Origin: an uncultured beta proteobacterium
Lineage (GTDB): Bacteria; Pseudomonadota; Gammaproteobacteria; Burkholderiales; Burkholderiaceae_C
Length of the DNA: 6,577 nt
Direction of reading: 5' to 3'
Assembly: GCA_903834645.1 (NCBI GenBank)
Contig: CAILKA010000553.1
Span: 1-6,577 of the forward strand
How positions within the stretch are numbered: position 1 is the first letter of the stretch; each line of letters begins with the position of its first letter. Below are positions 1 through 6,099 of the stretch, piece by piece. Under the pieces are notes generated by a model. That model had not been told where the DNA came from, ran no database searches, and saw nothing but the letters and a program-made list of their open reading frames with translations. The position numbers and the translations under genes are program-made.

Positions 1-1137
1 GCCCGCCACGCACATGCGCCCGGAGCGCACGAGGTAGACGCCGAACTCGTCGCGCAGGCGGTCCACCTGCGCGGGAGCCAGGCCGGTGTAGCTGAACATG
101 CCGCGCTGCGTGAGGAAGTAGGAGAAGTCGCGCCCGGGCAGCTTGGCGGCCAGCACGCCGTGCAGCGAGCGGCGCATGCGCGCGATGCGCTCGCGCATGG
201 CACCCACCTCGGCCTCCCAGGTCGCGCGCAGGTCGGCGTCGCCCAGCACGTGAGCCACGATCTGCCCGGCGTGGATGGCCGGGCTCGAGTAGTTGCGCCG
301 CACGGTGAACTTGAGCTGACCGAGCACGAGCGCAGCCTCGGCCGCATCCGCGCACACCACCGACAGCGCCCCGCAGCGCTCGCCGTAGACGCTCATGCTC
401 TTGGAAAACGAGTTCGCCACGAAGAAGACGATCCCGGCATCGGCCAGCGCACGCACGGCGTAGGCGTCCTCGTGCATGCCGTCGCCGAAGCCCTGGTAGG
501 CCAGGTCGACGTAGGGCAGCAGCTCGCGCTCGCGCAGCACCGGCACGATCGCATCCCACTGCGCGGGCGTGAGGTCCACGCCGGTGGGGTTGTGGCAGCA
601 GGCGTGCAGCAGCACGATGCTGCGCGCCGGCAGCGTGCGCAGCACCTCGAGCATCGCCTCGAAGCGCAAGCCACCGGTGGCCGCGTCGTAGTAGGGGTAG
701 GTGCGCACGGCAAAGCCCGAGCCCTCGAACATCGAGCGGTGGTTGTCCCAGGTCGGGTCGCTCACCCACACGGCGCTGTCAGGCAGCCAGGCCTTGAGGA
801 AGTCCGCCCCCACGCGCAGCCCGCCCGAGGAGCCCACGGTCTGGATCGTGGCGATGCGCCCGGACGTGACGGCCGGGTGGTCGGCGCCGAAGAGGAGCGA
901 CTGCACCTGTGCACGCGCGGCCGCGTCGCCTTCCATCGGCAGATAGGACTTGGCTCCGCCGGCGGCGAGGATGCGCGCCTCGGCATGCTGCACGCTCGGC
1001 AGCACCGGCAGCCTGCCTTCCTCGTCGAAATAGATGCCGATCGAGAGGTTCACCTTGCCCGGCCGCGGGTCGCGCTGGAAGGCCTCGACGATGGCAAAGA
1101 TCGGGTCGCCCGCGTAGGGCGTGATGTGCTGGAACAT
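1..1137 (-). CDS. tyrB: Aromatic amino acid aminotransferase, C-terminus cut by window edge
   Basis: PLP-dependent class I aminotransferase that moves the amino group between tyrosine, phenylalanine or aspartate and 2-oxoglutarate in the cytoplasm. I translated 379 codons from ATG 1137; the protein opens MFQHITPYAGDPI and closes at the edge in SGRMCVAG, both very close to E. coli TyrB. Key residues fall at exactly the E. coli positions, so the alignment is essentially ungapped: Asn183 (in HNPTG), Asp211, Tyr214, Lys246 (Schiff-base lysine, in NSFSKSMSVYGERCG), Arg254, Arg280 (RRNYSSP) and Arg374 (SGR, binds the substrate carboxylate). The usual family length is about 397, so roughly 18 residues and the stop lie left of base 1. 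The MFQ start and the SGRMCVAG end favour TyrB over AspC, but substrate range cannot be read from sequence alone. No Shine-Dalgarno sequence precedes the start. The gpx stop lies 79 bases upstream. Confidence 0.95.
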   Translation of the reverse strand, partial: MFQHITPYAGDPIFAIVEAFQRDPRPGKVNLSIGIYFDEEGRLPVLPSVQHAEARILAAGGAKSYLPMEGDAAARAQVQSLLFGADHPAVTSGRIATIQTVGSSGGLRVGADFLKAWLPDSAVWVSDPTWDNHRSMFEGSGFAVRTYPYYDAATGGLRFEAMLEVLRTLPARSIVLLHACCHNPTGVDLTPAQWDAIVPVLRERELLPYVDLAYQGFGDGMHEDAYAVRALADAGIVFFVANSFSKSMSVYGERCGALSVVCADAAEAALVLGQLKFTVRRNYSSPAIHAGQIVAHVLGDADLRATWEAEVGAMRERIARMRRSLHGVLAAKLPGRDFSYFLTQRGMFSYTGLAPAQVDRLRDEFGVYLVRSGRMCVAG

Positions 1138-1169
1138 GGGAGGGCTCGCAAGGGCCGGGGGAGTTGCGG

Positions 1170-1175
1170 ATTATC
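1170..1175 (-). promoter_or_regulatory. Possible -10 element for tyrB
   Basis: In the 79-base gap between gpx and tyrB the minus strand reads GATAAT, five of six matches to TATAAT, in an otherwise very GC-rich stretch. It would start transcription near 1163, about 26 bases before the tyrB ATG. I see no convincing -35 hexamer at 16-18 bases. If real, tyrB can be transcribed separately from gpx. Confidence 0.35.
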
Positions 1176-1216
1176 CGTCCGGCCTCTGGCGGCCAGCGCC
1201 GCGCAGCCCGCGGGCC

Positions 1217-1729
1217 TCAGGCCCCGAGCGCGCGCTCGATGTCCGCCGCGATCGCCTCGGGCGCGGCTGCGCTGCCGTAGCGCTTGATCACGGCGCCGTC
1301 GCGACCCACCAGGAACTTCGTGAAGTTCCATTTGATGGCCTCGGTGCCGAGCACGCCCGGCGCCTGCGCCTTGAGCCACTTCCACAAGGGGTGCGCGCCG
1401 GCTCCATTGACCTCCACCTTGGCCATCATCGGAAAGCTCACGCCGTAGCGCGCCTGGCAGAAGTTCGCGATCTCGGCGTTGCTGCCCGGATCCTGGGCAC
1501 CGAACTCGTTGCTCGGAAAGCCCATCACCACCAGGCCGCGGTCACGGTAGGCCTGCCACAGTTGCTCCAGGCCCGCGAACTGCGGCGTGTAGCCGCAGGC
1601 GCTGGCCGTGTTGACGATGAGCAGCACCTTGCCGCGCACGGCTGCCAGTTGGGCGGGCTGGCCCTCGATGGAGGTCGCCTCGAAGTCGTAGGCGGTGGCG
1701 GTGTGGGTGGACAGGTTGGCTTCAGACAT
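1217..1729 (-). CDS. Glutathione peroxidase family protein (Cys type)
   Basis: Thiol peroxidase of the GPx family that reduces hydrogen peroxide or lipid hydroperoxides, probably in the cytoplasm since no signal peptide is visible. The start MSEANLSTHTATAYDFEA gives 170 residues, near the family's usual length of about 160; the frame stays open 18 codons further up, but that extension is Arg/Pro-rich and unlike the family. Peroxidatic Cys45 sits in NTASACGYTPQF. Cys91 in NFCQARYGVSFP is at the place of the resolving Cys in thioredoxin-dependent members, so thioredoxin may be the real reductant (inference). Trp134 and Asn135 in KWNFTKFLV complete the active site. The usual FPCNQFG reads FPSNEFG here (residues 71-77), so Glu75 replaces the tetrad Gln. 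The EamA gene ends 126 bases upstream; no clear promoter or ribosome-binding site is visible in that gap. Confidence 0.93.
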   Translation of the reverse strand: MSEANLSTHTATAYDFEATSIEGQPAQLAAVRGKVLLIVNTASACGYTPQFAGLEQLWQAYRDRGLVVMGFPSNEFGAQDPGSNAEIANFCQARYGVSFPMMAKVEVNGAGAHPLWKWLKAQAPGVLGTEAIKWNFTKFLVGRDGAVIKRYGSAAAPEAIAADIERALGA

Positions 1730-1855
1730 GACGGTGCGCAGGGCGGCTCGAGGAGGTGAGCGGCCCATGGTAGGAGCGGGCACGTACCCTTGCGTTTCAC
1801 CGGGACACAGCCGAATGCCGTACCCTGTTCGGTTGTTCGTCGCTGCCGGCTCGCC

Positions 1856-2737
1856 TCAGCCGCCGCGAGGCCGCCACGCGACGAGCAGCGAGGCCCCCAG
1901 GATCAGCGCCCCGCCCAGCAAGAGCCCGGGCGTGAGCACGCCGGCGCCCAGCAGCACCGCCGACACCGAGGCGAAGAGCACCTCGGAGAGCATCACCACG
2001 GCGGTGGCGTTGGCCGGCAGCCGGGCCGCGCCGTACTGCAGCGCGAGGTTGCCCAGCAGGAACACCAGCGCCAGCAGCAGCGCCGGCGCGGCCCAGCCCC
2101 AGGAGAAGGCCGCCGGCGGGGGCAGTGTGCCCGCACCGGTGAGGCCGAACGCAAGCATCCCGGAGACCAGCACACCCCCGCCGAACATGGCCAGCGCGCG
2201 CGCCGCCTCAGGCTGATGCGCCTCACGGCGCAGCATCACGTTGTTGAGGGCAAAGGAAAAGCCCCCTGCCACACCGAGCCAGTCGGCCGCGGAGCGCGGC
2301 ACCGGCCAGCCCCCGCCCTCGGGCCACAGCACGATCAGGGCGCCGCACAACGCCATGGCCACGCGCAGCGCTGCCAGGCCCGTCAGCCGCTCGCCCAGCA
2401 GCAGCCGCGCCAGCAGCACCGCCCACAGCGGCATCAGGTAGAACAGCAGCACCACCCGCACCACGTCGCCGATCGTCACCGCCCAGTTGAAGGTGGCGTT
2501 GGTCGTTCCGGCAGCCAGCACGAGCCACCACAGGGCGGGGGTGCGAAGCAGCTGCCCCACGGCCTTGGGCCGCACCAGCACGAGTGCGGCCACCGCCAGC
2601 GAGTAGATGCAGGCCGTGGCCCACAGCGGGTGCACGCCCTGCTGCTGGATCCACCGGAAAGGCCACCACGACAGCCCCCAGGTGCCGGCATTGACTACCA
2701 GCGCAAGCACGGGCAACCACGAGGTGCGATCCAGCAT
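1856..2737 (-). CDS. EamA/DMT-superfamily inner-membrane permease
   Basis: A 293-residue very hydrophobic protein with the layout of drug/metabolite transporters: about ten membrane segments in two tandem EamA halves (roughly residues 5-140 and 152-288), joined by a short polar piece around WPEGGGWPVPRSAADW. The N-terminal half shows TWGLSWWPFRWI and an end-of-helix segment with LLLGERLTG; E-R-L after the fourth helix of a half is common in EamA proteins. The second half has the matching LSEVLFASVSAVLLG. Family members export amino acids, nucleobases or small toxic compounds; the substrate here cannot be told. It follows lplT on the same strand with an 87-base gap and may share its transcript. 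No Shine-Dalgarno is visible; the start is the first ATG giving a complete first helix. Confidence 0.88.
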   Translation of the reverse strand: MLDRTSWLPVLALVVNAGTWGLSWWPFRWIQQQGVHPLWATACIYSLAVAALVLVRPKAVGQLLRTPALWWLVLAAGTTNATFNWAVTIGDVVRVVLLFYLMPLWAVLLARLLLGERLTGLAALRVAMALCGALIVLWPEGGGWPVPRSAADWLGVAGGFSFALNNVMLRREAHQPEAARALAMFGGGVLVSGMLAFGLTGAGTLPPPAAFSWGWAAPALLLALVFLLGNLALQYGAARLPANATAVVMLSEVLFASVSAVLLGAGVLTPGLLLGGALILGASLLVAWRPRGG

Positions 2738-2759
2738 CTTGGGGAGAGTGTGGGCAGGC

Positions 2760-2792
2760 GGGCCGGGGGGCGATGCAGGCGGGCGGGCGGGG
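2760..2792 (+). repeat. G-run tract between lplT and the EamA gene
   Basis: The plus strand carries five runs of three or more G (2760-2762, 2765-2770, 2781-2783, 2785-2787, 2789-2792). The last three are spaced by single C residues as a GGGC tandem. The pattern allows a G-quadruplex on the plus strand, which is the template for the leftward genes. The transcript itself would be C-rich and G-poor here, the sort of sequence Rho binds. No function is shown. Confidence 0.4.
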
Positions 2793-2824
2793 CCAGGGCG
2801 TACAGCCCCGGCTGGTGCGGGCTC

Positions 2825-4102
2825 TCAGTGCGTGTCCGCGCGCGCGATCGCCAGCAGCCGCTCGAGCTCCTGGCGATGCGCCACCATGTTGTGCCGGTGC
2901 CAGCGGCCGATGATCCACATCGTGCCCGCCACGACGATGCCGAACATCGTGATGGCGCCGAAGGCCGACATCCCGACGATCGTCATGCCCGCGTAGAAGG
3001 CCCCGAGCAGCAGGATGCAGGCCTGCTCGTTGAAGTTCTGCACCGCAATCGAGCGACCCGCACCCATCAGGTTGTGGCCGCGGTGCTGCAGCAGCGCGTT
3101 CATCGGCACCACCAGGAATCCCCCGATGGCCCCGAGCATGATCAGGAAGGGTGCGGCCACCCAGACGTTGTCGATGAAGTTGAGCAAGATGACGAGCAGG
3201 CCCATGCCGATCCCCAGCGGGATCACGCTCGTGGCGCGGTCGAGCTTCATCATCACCGAGGCGACGATCGCACCCACTGCGGTGCCGATGGCCACCACCC
3301 CCACGAGCGAGGAGGCCTGCGTGGTGGCGTAGCCCAGCGCCGCCGCCGCCCATGCGAACACGATGTAGCGCAGGTTGCCCGACACGCCCCAGAAGAGCGT
3401 GGTGGTGGCCAGCGAGATCTGCCCGAGCTTGTCCTGCCACAGCCTGCGGTTGCACTGCCGGAAGTCCTGCGCCAGGCGCAGCAGGTTGGTATCCATCGGC
3501 TGCAGCGGCGCATCGGTGCGCGGGATGTACAGGTTGAAGCCTGCCGCCACCACGTACAGCACCATGATCGAGGTGATGGCCGCCTCGGGCGCGGTGTCGA
3601 TGCCCGTCTCGAAGGCTGGGAAATCCCACCCCAGCAACATGCCCGCGATCTTGGCGCCCACGAGCTGCCCGCCCAGCAGCACGCCCAGGATGATGGAGCC
3701 GATCGTGAGCCCTTCGATCCAGCCGTTGGCCTTGACGAGCTGCGAGGGCGGCAGCAGCTCGGTGAGGATGCCGTACTTGGCCGGGGAGTAGGCCGCTGCA
3801 CCCAGGCCCACCACCGAATACGCCAACAGCGGGTGCGCGCCAAAGAGCATCATCAGGCAGCCCACCACCTTGATGGCGTTGGAGACGAACATGACGCGGC
3901 CCTTGGGCAGGGCGTCGGCGAAGGCGCCGACGAAGGGCGCGAGCACCACGTAGAAGAAGGCGAACATCGGCACGAGTGCCACGCGCTGCCACTCCGGGGC
4001 TCCCCCGGTGCGCAGGAGTTCCACGGCCGCGACGAAGAGCGCGTTGTCAGCCAGCGAGCTGAAGAACTGCGCCGACATGATGGTCGAGAAGCCTTTTTTC
4101 AT
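2825..4102 (-). CDS. lplT: Lysophospholipid transporter LplT (MFS)
   Basis: Inner-membrane major facilitator protein that flips lysophospholipids to the cytoplasmic face for re-acylation. The 425-residue product starts MKKGFSTIMSAQFFSSLADN and follows E. coli LplT (397 residues) closely: Asp19-Asn20 in the first helix, MFS motif A as GAFADALPKGRVM (58-70), GAAAYSPAKYGIL (101-113), LVKANGWIEG, and near the C-terminus VVPMNALLQHRG and GAGRSIAVQNFNEQ. A loop around FETGIDTAPEAA and a longer, charged C-terminal tail account for the extra length. The frame stays open far upstream, antisense to alr, so the start rests on homology; no strong Shine-Dalgarno is seen. In enterobacteria lplT sits beside aas, the acyltransferase that uses its substrate. 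Here the neighbours are alr (divergent) and an EamA permease, so the acyltransferase must be encoded elsewhere. Confidence 0.95.
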   Translation of the reverse strand: MKKGFSTIMSAQFFSSLADNALFVAAVELLRTGGAPEWQRVALVPMFAFFYVVLAPFVGAFADALPKGRVMFVSNAIKVVGCLMMLFGAHPLLAYSVVGLGAAAYSPAKYGILTELLPPSQLVKANGWIEGLTIGSIILGVLLGGQLVGAKIAGMLLGWDFPAFETGIDTAPEAAITSIMVLYVVAAGFNLYIPRTDAPLQPMDTNLLRLAQDFRQCNRRLWQDKLGQISLATTTLFWGVSGNLRYIVFAWAAAALGYATTQASSLVGVVAIGTAVGAIVASVMMKLDRATSVIPLGIGMGLLVILLNFIDNVWVAAPFLIMLGAIGGFLVVPMNALLQHRGHNLMGAGRSIAVQNFNEQACILLLGAFYAGMTIVGMSAFGAITMFGIVVAGTMWIIGRWHRHNMVAHRQELERLLAIARADTH

Positions 4103-4213
4103 GCGGGTCTCGCGGCTCGCGGCAGCCCGGCGGGCTGGACGCGGCTCGGGCGGCCGGGTCCTGCGCAAGGCAGGCCAAGCTCGCGGATGTGTCTCCGTTG
4201 TCGGCTGGGCGGG

Positions 4214-4242
4214 GTTATAGCATGGGGGGTTGAGCATTCCAC
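4214..4242 (-). promoter_or_regulatory. Likely sigma-70 promoter for lplT
   Basis: In the 174-base divergent gap the only AT-rich spot reads TGCTATAAC on the minus strand (4222 down to 4214). This is an extended -10 (TGn plus TATAAC, five of six matches). At 17 bases upstream is GTGGAA (4242-4237), a weak -35, as is usual with an extended -10. Initiation near 4207 would give a leader of about 105 bases. The same bases read TTATAGC on the plus strand and might also serve alr, but no plus-strand -35 is at a workable distance. Confidence 0.55.
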
Positions 4243-4265
4243 ATCGCGCAAGACCGCGCCCGCCC

Positions 4266-4270
4266 GAGGA
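4266..4270 (+). promoter_or_regulatory. Ribosome-binding site fixing the alr GTG start
   Basis: GAGGA lies six bases before GTG 4277 and is the main sequence support for that start. The alr frame has no stop for more than 2,400 bases upstream, so the frame alone cannot locate it. Confidence 0.7.
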
Positions 4271-4276
4271 CGAACC

Positions 4277-5389
4277 GTGCCGCGCCCCATCGAAGCCCTG
4301 GTCCATGTCGAAGCCCTGGCCCACAACCTGAGCCGCGCGCGCGCCGCCGCGCCCGACGCGCGTGTGTGGGCGGTCGTCAAGGCCAACGCCTACGGCCACG
4401 GCATCGAGCGCGTCTTCGAGGGGCTGCGCGGGGCAGACGGCTTCGCGCTGCTGGACCTGGCCGAGGCCGAGCGCGTCCGGGCGCTGGGCTGGCGCGGGCC
4501 GGTGCTGCTGCTGGAGGGCTGCTTCGAACCGCGCGACCTGGAACTGTGCTCGCGCCTGGGCCTGTGGCACGTGGTGCATGCCGCGCACCAGATCGACTGG
4601 CTCGCCGCGCACAAGACCCAGCAGCCCCACCGCGTGTTCCTGAAGATGAACAGCGGCATGAACCGCCTGGGCTTGCAGCCCTCGGCCTTCCGCGCGGCGT
4701 GGACGCGCCTGAACGCGCTGCCGCAGGTCGACGAGATCACGCTGATGACGCACTTCTCGGATGCCGACGGACCGCGCGGCGTGGCCCATCAGGTCGCGGC
4801 CTTCGAGGCCGCCACGCACGACCTGCCGGGCGAGAGGAGCCTGTCCAACAGCGCCGCCACGCTCGTCGGCGGCGATGCCCCCGACCCCACGCGGCCGGCC
4901 GTGCGCAGCGACTGGGTGCGCGCGGGCATCCTCTCCTACGGCAGTGCCCCGGACCACCCCACGCGCAGCGCCAGAGACTGGGGCTTGCACCCGGCCATGA
5001 CGCTGCGCACGCGCCTGATCGCCACCCAGGACCTGGCCCCCGGCGACACCGTGGGCTACGGCAGCACCTACACCGCGACGCGCCCGATGCGCATCGGCAT
5101 CGCCGCCTGCGGCTACGCCGACGGCTACCCGCGCCACTGCGGCAGCGGCACGCCCGTGCTCGTGCAGGGCGTGCGCTGCGCCACGGTGGGACGCGTGTCG
5201 ATGGACATGCTCGCGGTCGACCTCACGCCCGTGCCCTCAGCTGGCGTGGGCAGCGAGGTGACACTGTGGGGCGAGGGCCCGGAAGGCGCGCGCCTGGACA
5301 TCGACGAAGTGGCGCAGGCCGCGGGCACGATCGGCTACGAGCTCATGTGTGCATTGGCCGCGCGCGTGCCGGTGCGGGTGGTGCCGTGA
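4277..5389 (+). CDS. alr: Alanine racemase
   Basis: Interconverts L- and D-alanine with PLP, supplying D-alanine for peptidoglycan; cytoplasmic. The 370-residue length is normal for the family. The N-terminal TIM barrel carries the PLP lysine Lys35 in AVVKANAYGHG, then LKMNSGMNRLG and THFSDAD. The second catalytic base is Tyr261 in VGYGSTYTA, and the C-terminal beta domain has GYADGYPR and VGRVSMDMLAVD (Met309-Asp310-Met311) lining the active site of the partner subunit in the dimer. I chose the GTG at 4277 because it gives the family opening (PRPIEALVHVEALAHNL) and follows GAGGA by six bases. The frame is open far upstream through the antisense of lplT, so automatic callers may extend it wrongly. 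It diverges from lplT, and its TGA overlaps the GTG of arfB (GTGA), which suggests translational coupling. Confidence 0.96.
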   Translation: MPRPIEALVHVEALAHNLSRARAAAPDARVWAVVKANAYGHGIERVFEGLRGADGFALLDLAEAERVRALGWRGPVLLLEGCFEPRDLELCSRLGLWHVVHAAHQIDWLAAHKTQQPHRVFLKMNSGMNRLGLQPSAFRAAWTRLNALPQVDEITLMTHFSDADGPRGVAHQVAAFEAATHDLPGERSLSNSAATLVGGDAPDPTRPAVRSDWVRAGILSYGSAPDHPTRSARDWGLHPAMTLRTRLIATQDLAPGDTVGYGSTYTATRPMRIGIAACGYADGYPRHCGSGTPVLVQGVRCATVGRVSMDMLAVDLTPVPSAGVGSEVTLWGEGPEGARLDIDEVAQAAGTIGYELMCALAARVPVRVVP

Positions 5390-5874
5390 CGCAGGGGCCC
5401 GACGATCCGGCAGGCACCCCGCCTGCCAACCCCCGGGGCCAGGAAGGCCCGCTCAGCACGCCCGCGGCCAGACGTTCAGCTGTCCTGGTGCTGGCCGAGG
5501 AGGTCGAGTTCAGCGCCGTGCGCGCGCAAGGCGCAGGCGGGCAGAACGTCAACAAGGTCTCCAGCGCCGCGCACCTGCGCTTCGATGTGCGCGCCTCGTC
5601 CCTGCCCGAGGCCGTGAAGGCGCGGCTGCTCGCCTGCCGCGACGCGCGCCTGACCGACGAGGGCGTGATCGTCATCAAGGCCCAGGAGCACCGCAGCCTC
5701 GTGCGCAACCGCGCTGCAGCCCTCGAGCGGCTGCAGAAGATGGTCGACGAGGCCGCACATGTGCCCCGGGCCCGGCGCGCCACGCGGCCGACGGGCGCCT
5801 CGGTGCGCAGGCGGCTGGAGGACAAGGCGCGGCGAGCACGGGTCAAGGCCGTGCGCAGCGGCGGGGGCGAGTAG
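5386..5874 (+). CDS. arfB: Peptidyl-tRNA hydrolase ArfB (ribosome rescue)
   Basis: Frees ribosomes stalled on mRNAs without a stop codon by hydrolysing peptidyl-tRNA, as a backup to tmRNA. The core RAQGAGGQNVNK has the catalytic GGQ at residues 51-53. It is followed by HLRFDVRASSLPEAVKARLL and GVIVIKAQEHRS, both close to E. coli ArfB (YaeJ). The C-terminal tail is basic (RPTGASVRRRLEDKARRARVKAVR), as in the family, where it enters the empty mRNA channel. From the GTG at 5386 the protein is 162 residues, about 25 longer at the N-terminus than E. coli ArfB, and the extra part is Pro/Gly-rich. An in-frame GTG at 5488 would give a family-like length of 128. Neither has a good ribosome-binding site; I prefer 5386 because it overlaps the alr stop. 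Confidence 0.92.
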   Translation: MTQGPDDPAGTPPANPRGQEGPLSTPAARRSAVLVLAEEVEFSAVRAQGAGGQNVNKVSSAAHLRFDVRASSLPEAVKARLLACRDARLTDEGVIVIKAQEHRSLVRNRAAALERLQKMVDEAAHVPRARRATRPTGASVRRRLEDKARRARVKAVRSGGGE

Positions 5875-5896
5875 CCGGCGAGCCGTCAGGTGCGAT

Positions 5897-5910
5897 CCCC
5901 CTGAAGGGGG
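5897..5910. repeat. Inverted repeat CCCCC-TGAA-GGGGG
   Basis: Perfect five-pair stem with a four-base TGAA loop, 22 bases after the arfB stop. It could contribute to transcript ending or protect the 3' end, but no T-run follows on either side. It could also be a protein-binding palindrome. Confidence 0.45.
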
Positions 5911-5952
5911 TGTTCGTGACAAACCCCAATGTGGGCGCGAGATGCAGCCCCT

Positions 5953-5991
5953 AGCCTGATGGCGCCTTCTTCATCCGCCACGCCCCAGGCT
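5953..5991. repeat. Interrupted inverted repeat AGCCTG/GGCG-CGCC/CAGGCT
   Basis: AGCCTG (5953-5958) pairs with CAGGCT (5986-5991), and inside it GGCG (5961-5964) pairs with CGCC (5981-5984). That gives ten pairs with a small asymmetric bulge and a 16-base loop. It lacks a T-tract, so it is either a weak terminator for arfB or a folded leader element of the peptide gene. Confidence 0.4.
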
Positions 5992-5992
5992 T

Positions 5993-6009
5993 GGCGATCG
6001 GAGGTCGCC
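5993..6009. repeat. Short hairpin GGCGA/TCGCC
   Basis: Perfect five-pair stem with a seven-base loop (5998-6004), starting one base after the preceding inverted repeat, so the two could stack. Function unknown. Confidence 0.3.
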
Positions 6010-6062
6010 GCAAGGCGTTTCGAAGGAGGGGGTCAGGCGCGGATGCGCAAGGCCCCAGGGAG

Positions 6063-6077
6063 CCGGCTCCATGCCGG
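6063..6077. repeat. Hairpin CCGGC/GCCGG just before the peptide ribosome-binding site
   Basis: Perfect five-pair stem with loop TCCAT, ending 10 bases before the Shine-Dalgarno of the peptide gene. It is close enough to influence ribosome access or mRNA stability, but that is only a possibility. Confidence 0.35.
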
Positions 6078-6087
6078 AAACAACAAC

Positions 6088-6092
6088 AGGAG
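6088..6092 (+). promoter_or_regulatory. Strong Shine-Dalgarno for the peptide gene
   Basis: AGGAG with seven bases before ATG 6100 is the best-spaced strong ribosome-binding site in the window, and it decides the start. A second purine tract, AAGGAGG at 6023-6029, lies 13 bases before an in-frame ATG at 6043. That longer start is less likely because it would bury the leader motif 19 residues inside the protein. Confidence 0.75.
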
Positions 6093-6099
6093 AAATGTG

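Larger units (their letters stand above)
5875..6099. other. Hairpin-rich gap before the peptide gene
   Basis: This 225-base stretch between arfB and the small peptide gene holds no convincing gene. It contains several inverted repeats in series (listed separately), plus minor ones: CCCA/TGGG at 5925-5935 and GCGC/GCGC at 6037-6048. It must contain the end of the alr-arfB transcript and either the promoter or the read-through leader of the peptide gene. No good -35/-10 pair was found. Some short stems are expected by chance in DNA this rich in G/C. Confidence 0.45.

Noticed and set aside
160..1287. Plus-strand open frame of 375 codons
   Set aside because: It is antisense to tyrB, whose catalytic residues are all in place. 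The product is His/Gly/Arg-rich with no recognisable domain.
1811..1832. CCGAA/TTCGG inverted repeat downstream of the permease gene
   Set aside because: A five-pair stem with a 12-base loop and no T-run in the leftward direction is within chance expectation at this G/C.
2223..3992. Minus-strand open frame of 589 codons
   Set aside because: It is a same-strand shifted frame over lplT and the permease gene with Gly/Ala/Arg-rich text; both real genes read well in their own frames.
1790..4276. N-terminal 829 codons in the alr frame as one giant protein
   Set aside because: It is antisense to two clear membrane-protein genes, with a His/Arg/Gln-rich shadow composition. The Alr family opening and a ribosome-binding site place the start at 4277.
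5476..5922. Minus-strand 148-codon frame
   Set aside because: It is the antisense shadow of arfB, with no domain and no ribosome-binding site.
5929..6099. Longer form of the peptide gene from ATG 5929, 5959 or 6043
   Set aside because: 5929 and 5959 have no good ribosome-binding site, and 6043 has one spaced 13 bases away. All would place the double-glycine leader internally, whereas 6100 has an ideally spaced AGGAG.
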